Below are positions 46,139 through 56,784 of a DNA stretch of 64,000 nucleotides, in pieces. This DNA comes from Mangrovivirga cuniculi (GTDB lineage Bacteria > Bacteroidota > Bacteroidia > Cytophagales > Cyclobacteriaceae): contig NZ_CP028923.1 of the NCBI RefSeq assembly GCF_005166025.1, positions 1,242,001-1,306,000 of the forward strand, written 5' to 3'. Position numbers and translations under genes: made by a program. The notes under the pieces are model-generated. The model did not search any database, was not told the DNA's origin, and saw only the letters and a list, made by a program, of their open reading frames with translations. Numbering within the stretch: position 1 is the stretch's first letter; each line of letters starts with the position of its first letter.

Positions 46139-47427
46139 TTAAGCAGGTCGCTGAGAGATTTTTTCAGCTTTTCCTTTCGTTTCTTTCTTCTATAAAAATG
46201 AACTCCTACCGCTATCAATATTAGGCTTAGAACTATTATATAGGTCCAATAATTAATTTTTTTATCTGCCTGAATCCCACTTACCGCAGTAGTATATTTA
46301 TATTTTGAATCAGCAAGACGGATGAGATATTGGCTTTTAGCATTATTTAAAACCTTATTTTGCTGCTGAAGTAACTTGGTTTGTTCTACCAGAATATTTG
46401 ATATTTTTATTGAATTAGCAGTGTTAGAACGAGAAGAGTTTTCTGAAAGAGCAAAATACAGACTAATAGCATTGAAATAGTTTTCGTGAAAACCGGAAGG
46501 GTTTTTCTCAAGAATTCCATTTTCAAGTAATTTCATTCCTTTCTCGATATTCCCGGATTGAGAATATGCTTTAGCCAGAGTAATCAATGCGTCCGGAATA
46601 TCGTATGATTCAGGATTTCCATTTGGCTTTTCTTTATAACTCAATGCTTTTTCTGCAACTGAAATTGCCTTATCAAAGTTGCCAAGTGATAAATGGATTT
46701 CTGCAAGGTTCGAATAAGCAATGCCATATCTTTCTACCGGGATTTCATCATTGGCATATATTTCCATAGATAGATGGTAGTATGATCTGGCTACTTCATA
46801 ATCCTGTAATTGAAAATGTATAGCTCCAAGTAAGTTATATATTCTGGCACTTCTATCAATATTACTCACCCGTTGATTGTTCTCTAAAGCATCGTAAAAG
46901 TATGTTTTGGCAGATTCATAATCTTCCAAATCATAATAAGTAAGTCCAAGATTATAATTTACCATTGCCATATTATCGTAATTATCATAAATAGCGAAAT
47001 ATGATAATGATTCTTTAAAATAGTCAATGGCAGCAATGTATTCACCACCCTGGCGATACACCTCACCAAGGAAGTTGTAAGTCAGTGCAAGTTTTTCTTT
47101 ATCATTCAGAGCTACGAAAATATCAGAAGCTAAAAATAGATTCTGGACACAATTAATAAGATCACCTTTGTTATTATATGATTGAGCCATCATATACCTC
47201 ACCTTACCTTCATTTGGTTTTGAAAGTGCATCCAGATTTATTGCAGTGGTGCAGGAGTTTATAAAAATCTCATGTGACCTGGTCTTAAAATTTATCTTGA
47301 GTTTATTATAAACAGAATCTGATTTACTGGTTGCTTTCGTAACAGGAGTCATTAACAAGAATAGTAGAATAGCGAAATAGCTACTAATCTTGTTTTGGGT
47401 TAAATAAATTTTACAAAAAGACTCCAT
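46135..47427 (-). CDS. TPR-repeat protein with C-terminal membrane anchor
   Basis: 430 residues from the ATG at 47427; a start 19 codons further upstream is open. A hydrophobic N-terminal segment (YFAILLFLLMTPVTKA) acts as signal or anchor. About six tetratricopeptide repeats follow (for example AMVNYNLGLTYYDLEDYESA and GIAYSNLAEIHLSLGNFDKA), then a coiled segment, one membrane helix (YWTYIIVLSLILIAVGVHFY) and a basic tail. This layout matches the sensor part of Bacteroidota TPR-type histidine kinases or LuxR regulators, but the output domain is missing and the protein ends in a short basic tail. It could be a truncated sensor or a scaffold. Confidence 0.82.
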   Translation of the reverse strand: MESFCKIYLTQNKISSYFAILLFLLMTPVTKATSKSDSVYNKLKINFKTRSHEIFINSCTTAINLDALSKPNEGKVRYMMAQSYNNKGDLINCVQNLFLASDIFVALNDKEKLALTYNFLGEVYRQGGEYIAAIDYFKESLSYFAIYDNYDNMAMVNYNLGLTYYDLEDYESAKTYFYDALENNQRVSNIDRSARIYNLLGAIHFQLQDYEVARSYYHLSMEIYANDEIPVERYGIAYSNLAEIHLSLGNFDKAISVAEKALSYKEKPNGNPESYDIPDALITLAKAYSQSGNIEKGMKLLENGILEKNPSGFHENYFNAISLYFALSENSSRSNTANSIKISNILVEQTKLLQQQNKVLNNAKSQYLIRLADSKYKYTTAVSGIQADKKINYWTYIIVLSLILIAVGVHFYRRKKRKEKLKKSLSDLLN

Positions 47428-47540
47428 TGGAAATATCCTTAATAAATATTTCCTTAAAATAAAAAAGCCTGGCAGGTATTTCAAAATTATTGATCGAAAA
47501 GGCGGCTTTTTTGCAAAATAATTTTAATGTATTTTACCGA

Positions 47541-47702
47541 TTAGTCAATATCCTTGACCTCTCCCTTCTTATCGCCGTCTGTCGCAACTAAATCTTGAAC
47601 TTCTTCAAGCTCAGGGCGTAAGGGTTGAGGATCTTCAGTTTCGCATTGTGTAAAACCTAGAACAAAGAAAATTGATACTGCGATTAATTTAAGAGTTTTC
47701 AT
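47541..47702 (-). CDS. 53-residue lipoprotein
   Basis: A very short frame of 53 residues starting MKTLKLIAVSIFFVLGFTQC: a full lipoprotein signal with Cys20 as the lipidation site, followed by an acidic 33-residue mature part (ETEDPQPLRPELEEVQ ... KGEVKDID). The signal quality and the clean ATG make it a likely gene despite its size. Function is unknown; similar tiny acidic lipoproteins are common in Bacteroidota. It is followed on the same strand by the TPR membrane protein 114 bases downstream. Confidence 0.7.
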   Translation of the reverse strand: MKTLKLIAVSIFFVLGFTQCETEDPQPLRPELEEVQDLVATDGDKKGEVKDID

Positions 47703-47912
47703 AACTTTTTGATTTATGTGATAATTATTTGATTACTTAGATAAAATATTTCAGCTCAACCCGGATAACAGGTTTGTGTTGGAATGATGAAAATTGTAAT
47801 AATTTTGTTGACCCTAAATAGGTATTTTAATATAACTAATGTAAGTAATATATCATATAACTATCTGTAAATAAGTTAGTTATGTTAGTATTTCTTGACA
47901 TTTAACGATAAA

Positions 47913-48626
47913 ATGGTCAATATACTTTACCTTTTTATTTTACTTTTAGCCGTAGGTGCTTTGCTCAGTGTTTTTTTGAAATGGCTAACTCCCGGTGGTG
48001 CTGTTTTAGCATTTGTCTGTGGAGCTTTAATACTATTTGAATTTGGCGGAGTAGCTTTTATGACCTTAGCTTTTTTCTTTCTTTTTGGATCTGTACTAAG
48101 TAAATGGAGCTATCGCTCTTACCTGTCTGCAGATAGTGATAAGGGTGTCAGAGGCTGGCAAAATGTTCTTGGAAACGGAGGAGTGATTATATTGATTTCG
48201 GTGATAAGCATAATACTAAAATCAGAGTATAAATTTATCCTCGAAATAATGGTAGTGGCAAGTATAGCAGCAGCTTGTTCTGATACCTTTGCGAGTGAAA
48301 TAGGGCAAAGGCTTGGTAATAAGTTTGTGTATTTCCCTTCTTTAAAGGAAGCACACAGAGGAGAGGATGGAGCGATTAGTTTAGAAGGCATAGTCGCTGC
48401 GATAATTGGTTCTTCTATCATTTCACTACTCTATTTTGTATTGATTTTCAATGTTGGATTTAAGGTATTTTTAATTGTTACTATATCAGGATTTTCGGGT
48501 AATTTAGTGGATAGTTTACTGGGTGCTACATTAGAAAGAAATGGATATCTGAATAAGCACACAGTTAATTTTTTATGTACAATGTCAGCAGCCATGTTTT
48601 CTATGCTGATGTTGCTGATTTTTTAA
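47913..48626 (+). CDS. DUF92-family integral membrane protein
   Basis: 237 residues from the ATG at 47913 with six or so membrane helices and the conserved polar motifs of the DUF92/TIGR00297 family (related to VTE6/phytyl-phosphate kinases): LTPGGAVLAFVCGALI, ACSDTFASEIGQ, HRGEDGAISLEGI and GNLVDSLLGATLE. The acidic residues in SDTFASE and DSLLGATLE are the likely metal or nucleotide ligands. Its bacterial substrate is not established. A TTG six codons upstream is an alternative start. Confidence 0.87.
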   Translation: MVNILYLFILLLAVGALLSVFLKWLTPGGAVLAFVCGALILFEFGGVAFMTLAFFFLFGSVLSKWSYRSYLSADSDKGVRGWQNVLGNGGVIILISVISIILKSEYKFILEIMVVASIAAACSDTFASEIGQRLGNKFVYFPSLKEAHRGEDGAISLEGIVAAIIGSSIISLLYFVLIFNVGFKVFLIVTISGFSGNLVDSLLGATLERNGYLNKHTVNFLCTMSAAMFSMLMLLIF

Positions 48627-48659
48627 TGTACTATTTAGTTTAAATTAGTCTTCAATAAT

Positions 48660-51600
48660 ATGAGGTGTTTTTTATTAATAATGCTGGCCTTTCAAGTTAT
48701 TAGCATTTTCGGACAGGATAAAAGCTTAGGGTTTTCAGTAGATAAGGATCAAACCGGCGTTTTCATTGCTGATAAGGGAACTTATGTCACTTTATCAGGT
48801 GCTGCTGGATCTACTATAATTACTCAGGACAGTTCAGTTCACCAACTTCAAACTGTTGTAAAGAAGTTAAACCTCCTGGGTTTAGAAGCATATTCTATTA
48901 ACAATACTCTTACTGCTTCCTTTGTTACTGCCAATCCTAAAGGAGATACATTTAAAAATCAGAAAGCATTGTGGAAGTCACAATACAATTCTATCAATAC
49001 AACCGGAATAGATTTAACCAATAAAGCCAATACCGGATTCGGTGAAGTTGCCTTATTGAATCAGGGTAATCTTCCCGAAATCTCTTTTACATTTGAAAAC
49101 GGAAATTTAAATGGTATCATAATAAATAGATCCGAAGGTGCATTATGGGTATCTTCTTCGCATATTAATTCCAATGATATTTCAGGTAAAGGTTCCAAAG
49201 GACAGGATTATTTTTATCAGGCTTATGTATTCTATTTAAATGGGCAAAAGGAAGATGCCCTGAAAGCCTTTGATAAATACTTAAGTCTCAATAATTCCGA
49301 TAAAAACGCTTTTCATATAGCGATCCAATTATCTTTAGATCTTAACGATAATCAAAAAGCAAAATTATTTCTGAACAGGTTACTGGATCAATATCCCAAT
49401 GATCAAAAGGCTCTTCTTACAAGAATTCAATTAAATCTTAAAGAGGAGAGGTATAGTGACGTAGTAAATGACATAAATAAATTAAACAATCCATCTGACT
49501 CTTTAATTCTTATTAGAGCACGTTCAAATTTTAATCTTAACCGGAAAGAGGATGCTATTAGCGATTACAATGTTGTGATATCGAAATTCCCTAACCTGGA
49601 AGATTACGAAAATTATACTTTAGCATTGATTGATCAGAATACATCCAAAATGAATGAAGCTGCATTAAAAGCAGCAGACCTGGGTTCTGAAAATTTAATA
49701 ATTTTATCATTGGCTGGTAAAACTCTAATCGATGATAAAAGCTATGATAAGGGCATTGTCTTACTGGAAAAAGTTTTAAATGAACAGCCAAATAACCAGG
49801 TTATTCTGGAGTATTTGGCCAGAGCATCTTTTAATAGCGGAAACTGGGAAAAAGCAATTAAATATTATGATGCTCTACTAGCAATACGACCCTTAAGTGC
49901 AGAGGAAGCTTTTAATGCTGGGGAAGCATTTTTGACTTTAGGAATGACTTCTAAAGCTATTGAAATGTGGAATAAAGCTGCTGGTGCAGGGTATTCCGGA
50001 AATGATTTTTATAAGAGGAAAGGAGATCTGGAACTTCAAGCCGGGGATTCAATTGCTGCTTCAGCAGATTATAAAATGTATTTTGAAAAAACTGGAGATA
50101 AGTCAATAGCTGTAAAAATTGCAAAATTAGAATATGGTCAGAAAAACAATGATTTAGCTTTAGAGTGGTCTAAAAATGCTATAGAAGCTGGGAGTACTGA
50201 TCCAAAAATGGATTTGATAGCCGGGATTTCCTCATACGAATTAAATAATCAGGAAGAAGCTTTTAATTTTCTTTCTTCACTAAGAGGAACTCAAGTCCTT
50301 TCTGATAAGGGCCACTATTATCTAGGCTTGTTAATGGCTGATAAAGAACTTTATTCGGATGCATTGGATCAACTTAACAAGGCGAAAGTCTCAGGTTATC
50401 AGGCTGCAGAACTGGATAGGTTATTAATGGAATTAAATTACCAGGCTGGAAATTATCAGGAGGCTATCAAGTTTGCAACAGAAATTTTAAAAAAGGATGC
50501 AGAAAATTCAGAAGCGCTGATCACCAGGGGAATGTCTTATTACCAACTTAGTGATAAGGATAATTCTTTTAATGATTTAAAAGCTGCAGGAAGCTCAGTG
50601 AAAAATCAAACTAAGGCTCTTGAACTTCTGGCAATGCTGGCAGTTGAACGTAATGATGATGAGGCTGAGAAATATGTCAATGCTGCGATATCAAATGGAA
50701 TAGAAAAGTCAGCTTATTATATGTATCTCGCTGAACTGAATGAGTCCAGAGGTGATAAAGAAAAAGCAGCTCAAAATCTTGAAAAGGTTATCTCACTGGG
50801 TAATGGAAATGCACAGATTTTTTTAAGACTTGCCGAATTGTATTATGATCTTGAAAATTATGATAATGCTGTCTCAAATTATGATAAAGGTATTTCAGAG
50901 GCTTTGAATGATGTTAATATTGTTACAAACTACTCATTGGCTTTAGTGAATACCGGCAGAATAGATGCCGCCAGAAATCAACTTGAAAAAGCTGTTGCTT
51001 TAGAATCTCAAAATCCCGCTGTTTATTATCATCTGGGAGTGATTTATATTGCTGATAGTAAACCCAACGAAGCACTGGAGGTGTTCAGTCGTGCAGAGGA
51101 TTTGGGATTGAAATCTGAAGAGCTTTATACAGCCAGGGGAAATGCATATTCGTTAAATACAAATTATGAACAGGCTTTATCTTCTTTTGATAAGGCATTA
51201 AATATTAACTCTGACTTTTTACCTGCATTAAATGGACGAGCAAAAGTTCAACTCGAACTGGGTAATTATGAAAAAGCATTAGCTGATGCTAAAATGATCC
51301 AGGAAGCCGGAAATTCCGATGCAGTAACTTATTCGATTATTGGCAGGTCGTTGTTCAACCTGGGAAAATATGAGGAAGCTCTGGATCCACTGACCAAAGC
51401 GATTAATGGAGGGATTAACAATGGGATGTTATATGGATACAGAGGCATCGTTAATTATAAGACAAATAATTGTGAAGAAGCTACAACTGATATAACAGTT
51501 GCTATGAACAAAGGCTTTAATTCTCCTGCCTTGAAAGGTGCTAAAGGAGGATGTCTATTCAAAAACAATGAATATTCCGAAGCATTACCTCTTTTAATTG

Positions 51601-52685
51601 AATCTAAAGAAGATGGCTATTCAGAATCTGAAATTAATAAGAAAATAGGTGTTAGTTATTATCATACTGGTGAATATGAAAAGGCTAATAAATACTTAGA
51701 GGAGGCATCTGAAGACTTACCTGAAGATAAAGAAACCCCATATATTTTAGGTAACAGCTATTTCAGATCTGAATATTTTGATAAATCAGTTATTGCCTAT
51801 CAGGATGCTGCTTCAAGAGGTAATCAGGATCCGTTATTATATAATAATCTTGGAAAAGCTCTTGAAAAGGATAATAAACCAGGAGCTGCACTAGATGCAT
51901 ATGATAAAGCAATCGAATTAGATGAGCAGTATACAAGAGCCTTTGAAAACAGGGGAGTGCTCAATATTCAAATGGAAAATTTTGAGGATGGTATCGATGA
52001 TCTGGTATTTGCTGAGCAATTAAACGGAGGTAAACTTCAAGGTGAGTTATATGTGAAGATTGCGGAAGCATACAACCAGTTGGAGAGATATGGTGCTGCA
52101 ATTTCTTACTATGAGAAGGCTATTAATAATGGGGCAGGGAGCCCGGAACAACTAACTGCCCTGGGTGATGTATTTATCGAGACTGAGAGCTTCAGAGATG
52201 CCATAAACAGATATACCCAGGCACTAAATATTAATAAAGAATACCTGCCTGCATATAGCAGCCGGGCATTGGCTCATATGTACCTGGGAAATAACCAGGC
52301 AGCAGTTGAAGATCTGAATGTTATACTTGCCAATGATCCTGATAATGCAAATGCCAGATATAATCGCGGTTTCTTAATGGAACAACTAGGGAATTTTGAA
52401 GCAGCTATCAGTGATTACAATAAATTCATTGATAATAACCCCAAAGATGATCAGGTGGTATTTGACCGGGCAAATGCATATTTTTCTCTTGAATCATATT
52501 CCGAAGCTTTAAAAGATTATAATAAAGCCATTGAAATTAATCCGGAGGAAGGTAAGTACTATCGAGGAAAAGGGTCTTCTCTTTATCAGTTGAAAGATAT
52601 ACAAAACGCCTGTGAGGCATGGGGGAAAGGAAAAGATTTAGGAGATAGAGAGTCTGCATTTTATTTAAAACAATATTGCGAATGA
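48660..52685 (+). CDS. Giant secreted TPR protein (1341 residues)
   Basis: A signal peptide (cleavage near FGQ, residue 19) is followed by about 170 residues without repeats and then tetratricopeptide repeats to the end, roughly thirty or more, with the usual 34-residue period (A at position 8, G, Y and A near 24-27: for example QALSSFDKALNINSDFLPAL and GAALDAYDKAIELDEQYTRA). No membrane anchor or enzyme domain is seen. Such proteins act as periplasmic scaffolds or in gliding/secretion complexes; the partner is unknown. The stop overlaps the threonine aldolase start (ATGA), indicating coupling. Confidence 0.85.
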   Translation: MRCFLLIMLAFQVISIFGQDKSLGFSVDKDQTGVFIADKGTYVTLSGAAGSTIITQDSSVHQLQTVVKKLNLLGLEAYSINNTLTASFVTANPKGDTFKNQKALWKSQYNSINTTGIDLTNKANTGFGEVALLNQGNLPEISFTFENGNLNGIIINRSEGALWVSSSHINSNDISGKGSKGQDYFYQAYVFYLNGQKEDALKAFDKYLSLNNSDKNAFHIAIQLSLDLNDNQKAKLFLNRLLDQYPNDQKALLTRIQLNLKEERYSDVVNDINKLNNPSDSLILIRARSNFNLNRKEDAISDYNVVISKFPNLEDYENYTLALIDQNTSKMNEAALKAADLGSENLIILSLAGKTLIDDKSYDKGIVLLEKVLNEQPNNQVILEYLARASFNSGNWEKAIKYYDALLAIRPLSAEEAFNAGEAFLTLGMTSKAIEMWNKAAGAGYSGNDFYKRKGDLELQAGDSIAASADYKMYFEKTGDKSIAVKIAKLEYGQKNNDLALEWSKNAIEAGSTDPKMDLIAGISSYELNNQEEAFNFLSSLRGTQVLSDKGHYYLGLLMADKELYSDALDQLNKAKVSGYQAAELDRLLMELNYQAGNYQEAIKFATEILKKDAENSEALITRGMSYYQLSDKDNSFNDLKAAGSSVKNQTKALELLAMLAVERNDDEAEKYVNAAISNGIEKSAYYMYLAELNESRGDKEKAAQNLEKVISLGNGNAQIFLRLAELYYDLENYDNAVSNYDKGISEALNDVNIVTNYSLALVNTGRIDAARNQLEKAVALESQNPAVYYHLGVIYIADSKPNEALEVFSRAEDLGLKSEELYTARGNAYSLNTNYEQALSSFDKALNINSDFLPALNGRAKVQLELGNYEKALADAKMIQEAGNSDAVTYSIIGRSLFNLGKYEEALDPLTKAINGGINNGMLYGYRGIVNYKTNNCEEATTDITVAMNKGFNSPALKGAKGGCLFKNNEYSEALPLLIESKEDGYSESEINKKIGVSYYHTGEYEKANKYLEEASEDLPEDKETPYILGNSYFRSEYFDKSVIAYQDAASRGNQDPLLYNNLGKALEKDNKPGAALDAYDKAIELDEQYTRAFENRGVLNIQMENFEDGIDDLVFAEQLNGGKLQGELYVKIAEAYNQLERYGAAISYYEKAINNGAGSPEQLTALGDVFIETESFRDAINRYTQALNINKEYLPAYSSRALAHMYLGNNQAAVEDLNVILANDPDNANARYNRGFLMEQLGNFEAAISDYNKFIDNNPKDDQVVFDRANAYFSLESYSEALKDYNKAIEINPEEGKYYRGKGSSLYQLKDIQNACEAWGKGKDLGDRESAFYLKQYCE

Positions 52686-53703
52686 TTGTCGATTTAAGAA
52701 GTGACACTGTCACAAAGCCTTCAAAACAAATGAAGGAGGCTATGTTTTCAGCACCTGTTGGAGATGATGTTTTCGATGAAGATCCAACGATAAATGAATT
52801 ACAGGAGTATGCTTCAAATCTGTTTGGTATGGAAGCAGCTCTTTATTGCCCATCAGGAACAATGACTAACCAGATTGCCATCAGATGCCTTACTCAGCCT
52901 CAGGATGAAGTGATCTGCGATCAAAGAAGCCATATTTATAATTATGAGGGTGGAGGACTAGCATATAACTCGATGGTTTCTGTAAGGCTGGCAGATGGCA
53001 AGAGAGGTATTTTAACGCCGGAATTAATTGAGCCAAACATTTTAAAGGAGGACATACATTATCCTATATCCAGAGTAATAGGTCTTGAAAACACTGTTAA
53101 TAAAGGTGGAGGGGCGTGCTATAGAGAAAAAGATATCGAACCCATTGCCAGTCTGGCTACTCAACATGGGTTAAAGATGCACCTTGATGGAGCAAGGTTC
53201 TTTAACGCTATTGTTGCAACCGGAGAGGAGATTAAGGACCATGCAAAACATTTTGATACGATCTCAATATGCCTGAGTAAGGGCTGGGAGCACCCATAGG
53301 TTCAATACTTATAGGCACGCATGAAGTTATCAAAAAGGCTAAAAGAGTTAGAAAAGTACTGGGAGGAGGAATGAGGCAAGCTGGTTTAATTGCCGCAGGA
53401 GGGCTTTTTGCTTTAAAAAATAACATTGAAAGGCTTTCGGAAGATCATCACAGAGCCAAAACACTAGCACAGGAGTTGGAGAAAGCTGATTTCGTCAAAA
53501 ATATTATACCTGTTGATACTAACATAATCATTTTTGAAGTTAGAGATGATCTTTCGGTAGAAACGGTATTGAATAAACTTGAAGAAAATAAGATTTATGC
53601 TGTGCCGTTTGGAAAGGGTGCGATAAGGTTTGTTACCCATCTGGATTTTGATGATGATCAAATGGATCGAACCATAAAAGTGATCAGGCAGCTTTCTTTT
53701 TAA
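52682..53703 (+). CDS. ltaE: Low-specificity L-threonine aldolase (apparent frameshift)
   Basis: PLP enzyme splitting L-threonine/allo-threonine into glycine and acetaldehyde. The N-terminal DLRSDTVTKPS, the GDDVFDEDPT segment and the Asp of MHLDGARF are visible. The Schiff-base lysine is in CLSKGLGAP. As written, the frame breaks one codon after that lysine, at the three-G run 53281-53283. One added G joins LSKGLGAPIGSILIGTHEVI to VLGGGMRQAGLIAA and gives 340 residues, the family length. The ATG overlaps the stop of the TPR giant. The 3' end overlaps the convergent transporter by 20 bases. Confidence 0.9.
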
Positions 53704-54580
53704 AACCAGGCTGGGAAACCATATATACGCCAATAAATATGAGCAAACTGTAAACTATCTTTTCCAGGGTCAATTCATTATTTAAAATGAATACTGATAT
53801 GAGCATTGCACAAACAGGCTGCAAATAGATATAAGCTCCGACTACGGAAGGATTTACCTTTTTCATTGCAAACAAATTAAGCATATAGGCTAAAATGGTA
53901 GTGCAGATGACCACGTAGCTTATTCTTAATACAACTGTCCAAGGCATTACCACATATGATGTTTGTATAGCATCGGCAATACCAAACGGGAATATAAATA
54001 ATAAACCAAAAGTAAAAACCCATTTAACAACAGTCATCGCATTATATTTCACCATTAGTGGCTTTACTAATACCAGATAAAAAGCATATGAAGAAGCGTT
54101 GACTAGTATAAAAAGGTCACCTATAAAACTATCGTTGTCGAGATTGAAATTTTTTTGACCCAATAATAAACCGGCACCAATAGCTCCCAGAATTATTCCG
54201 GAGATCTTAACCGTAGTCATCCGGGTTCTCAATATAATAGCGCTAATTACCAATACGAGAATTGGGCTTAAGGTCATGATCACAGACGCATTCACTGAGC
54301 TCGTATAAACCAACCCTTTAAAAAAGAAAAGCTGGTTCATGGCTGTACCTGTAAGTCCACATATCATAAGACGTGGATAATCGGACTTACTTATCTTCTC
54401 ATTACCGCCAAATAGCGGAGCTAATATCCAAAAGGCCACGGCACCTGAAGCAATTCGAATAAAAATGAAAGCATTGGGAGTTAGCCATTCCGGCATAATA
54501 GACTTTGCTATGGAATAATTGGCTCCATATATTAAAGCGACTATAAATAGCTGAATATGAGGCACAATTTGACTTTTCAT
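53684..54580 (-). CDS. EamA/DMT-superfamily transporter
   Basis: 298 residues with ten hydrophobic helices in two related halves, the two-EamA-domain architecture of metabolite exporters (RhaT/YdcZ relatives). Typical segments are FIFIRIASGAVAFWILAP in the first repeat and SVVGAYIYLQPVCAMLISVF in the second, with small residues lining helix 4. The C-terminus is short and basic (GFKKKAA). The substrate is not predictable; amino acids or other metabolites are usual. Single gene, divergent from rarA. Confidence 0.9.
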   Translation of the reverse strand: MKSQIVPHIQLFIVALIYGANYSIAKSIMPEWLTPNAFIFIRIASGAVAFWILAPLFGGNEKISKSDYPRLMICGLTGTAMNQLFFFKGLVYTSSVNASVIMTLSPILVLVISAIILRTRMTTVKISGIILGAIGAGLLLGQKNFNLDNDSFIGDLFILVNASSYAFYLVLVKPLMVKYNAMTVVKWVFTFGLLFIFPFGIADAIQTSYVVMPWTVVLRISYVVICTTILAYMLNLFAMKKVNPSVVGAYIYLQPVCAMLISVFILNNELTLEKIVYSLLIFIGVYMVSQPGFKKKAA

Positions 54581-54673
54581 CCAGTTTTTCGAGGCTAACT
54601 TTATTGATTGTTCTTTAAACTTGTGGCAAATGTATTACATTGCATTGGACCTTGGAAAATTTATTTGAATAAT

Positions 54674-55947
54674 ATGTTGTTCGAAGCTGAAAAACCATTA
54701 GCTGAAAGAATGCGACCTCAACGCGTTGCAGATATTGTTGGACAGGATCACCTGGTGGGGAAGACGGTGTACTCAATCGGTTTATTAAAAGGGGTGCTGT
54801 ACCAAGTATGATTTTATGGGGGCCTCCCGGAGTAGGAAAAACCACAATTGCCGATGTTATCAGTCACGAACTAAGCCTTCCTTTTTATACTTTAAGTGCA
54901 ATAAGCTCAGGGGTAAAAGATGTCAGGGAGGTGATAGCAAGAGCAAAGAAACAACAAGGTACAATTTTGTTTATCGATGAAATTCACCGATTTAATAAAT
55001 CCCAGCAGGATGCTTTACTTGCTGCAGTAGAGAAAGGAACCATCACTCTTATCGGGGCCACAACTGAAAATCCAAGTTTTGAGGTTAACGCGGCGTTATT
55101 GTCGAGGTGCCAGGTTTATACTTTAAAGCATCTGACAATAGATGATCTTTTGTCTTTACTGGAAAAGGCAATGAAGACAGATGATAAGCTTAAAGGCAAG
55201 AATATTAAAATTAAAGAGCATGGCGCGCTGTTAAAATATAGTGGAGGAGATGCCAGAAGGCTATTAAATCTGTTTGAGTTATCTGTTCAAAATTCTACCT
55301 CCGAAAATGAGGCTGAGATTACCGATGAGGTTGTAATGAAGGTAGCTCAACAAAAGATGGCTATCTATGATAAGACCGGAGAGCAACATTACGATATAAT
55401 ATCTGCTTTTATAAAGTCAATGAGAGGGAGTGATCCGAATGCAGCACTTTATTATTTGGCCAGAATGATTGAAGGGGGTGAAGATGTTAAATTTATTGCT
55501 CGAAGGCTCACGATTTTTGCTTCCGAAGATATTGGTAATGCTAATCCTACAGCCATGGTAATGGCAGTAAATACATTTCAGGCAGTAAGTTTTATTGGGT
55601 ATCCTGAAGCAGAGATAATCCTTTCTCAATGTGTAGTTTACTTAGCATGTTCTCCAAAGTCGAATGCTTCATATAAAGCAATTAAAGATGCTCGAAAATT
55701 TGTTAAGGAAACAGGAGACCTCCCAATTCCTTTACATTTAAGAAATGCACCGACCAAATTGATGAAAGAGCTGGGGTATGGTAAGGAATATAAATATCCT
55801 CATGACTTTCAGAATAATTTTGTCTTCGATGAATACTTACCGGATGAAATAAAGGATAAGAAATTTTATGAACCGGGGTTTAATGCCAGAGAAAATGAGA
55901 TGAGAAAGCGTATGAAGGCTCTCTGGAAAGAGAAATACGGTTATTGA
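54674..55947 (+). CDS. rarA: Replication-associated recombination protein A (apparent frameshift)
   Basis: A clamp-loader-like AAA+ ATPase acting at stalled replication forks (RarA/MgsA). The N-terminus [22 protein letters not shown] is followed by the break at the four-G run 54757-54760. One added G gives [19 protein letters not shown], which joins [10 protein letters not shown] (Walker A), [15 protein letters not shown] (Walker B) and [12 protein letters not shown] (sensor 1). The C-terminal MgsA region with [21 protein letters not shown] is intact. The total is 424 residues. I start at the ATG at 54674, where the conserved region begins. Confidence 0.93.
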
Positions 55948-56723
55948 CTTAAAGGTTTCCTGCCTACATAGAGAAACTTAAAAGGTCTGAGACTACCAAT
56001 TCTTGCAATAATTCTGGCTTTAGGAGAAGAAATCAGCTTTTGGATATCATCTAACATATCTATCGTATAAAATAGTCTGATTACTTTCCCATTATCCCCT
56101 TTTACTCTTATATAATACTCATTGCTCATATAAATATCAGGGTCATGGCGAGTGGTCAGGTTTTTAGTTATTGGGATTCCTGTGAATTCTACCAGTTTAC
56201 CTTCACTATTAGCCAGATCGTTTCCTAGTTCAGTAAATGAATTATAAGAGATTTGCCATGGAACCCGTTTATTGAACATGGAATACAATTGAGTGAAAGT
56301 CTTAGATAGTCCGGTGAAATACTCTTCTTCTTCAAAATAAGATTTGGTAATATTAGTGATGCTATCTTCAAATGACCTACCATAATGCCATTTCAGGGAT
56401 TCACCGGTGATCAGAGCAAATTCATTTTCTTCTTTAGAATAAATGTAAAGTACCCCCTGGTCTATAATGTCATTTTTGGTAATTATATTGGAATATAATC
56501 TTTTCCCAACCTCATAAATGTCTTCTCCCATTAGTCCATTCAAAGAATAGAATACATATTCAGGAGCATTTTCTTCATTAATACCACGCATAAAGAATTC
56601 AAGAGATGAAAATTCTTTCTTTTTAAGCAATTCAGCATTGTCAAAAATATATCCCTCAATTTGAGCCTTTGCGGTAAGAGAAGAAATAAAAAATAAAAAA
56701 TACAGCCCGACTATTCTGATCAT
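55941..56723 (-). CDS. Secreted TPM-domain-like protein
   Basis: 260 residues with a signal peptide (cleavage near TAKAQ, residue 20). The region about 22-140 follows the TPM (TLP18.3/Psb32/MOLO-1) pattern: IFDNAELLKKKEFSSLE, YVFYSLNGLMGEDIYEVGKRLYSN (the family's strand and helix), then GVLYIYSKEENEFALITGESL. The C-terminal 100 residues are beta-rich and unassigned. TPM proteins help photosystem or envelope repair in other groups; here the role is unknown. It converges on rarA with a 7-base overlap and follows the M16 gene by 61 bases. Confidence 0.72.
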   Translation of the reverse strand: MIRIVGLYFLFFISSLTAKAQIEGYIFDNAELLKKKEFSSLEFFMRGINEENAPEYVFYSLNGLMGEDIYEVGKRLYSNIITKNDIIDQGVLYIYSKEENEFALITGESLKWHYGRSFEDSITNITKSYFEEEEYFTGLSKTFTQLYSMFNKRVPWQISYNSFTELGNDLANSEGKLVEFTGIPITKNLTTRHDPDIYMSNEYYIRVKGDNGKVIRLFYTIDMLDDIQKLISSPKARIIARIGSLRPFKFLYVGRKPLSQ

Positions 56724-56784
56724 TAATATAATCCTCCGGTTTGAATATAATATTCTTTGTTTAAGATTATAAATTTTGAATGAT

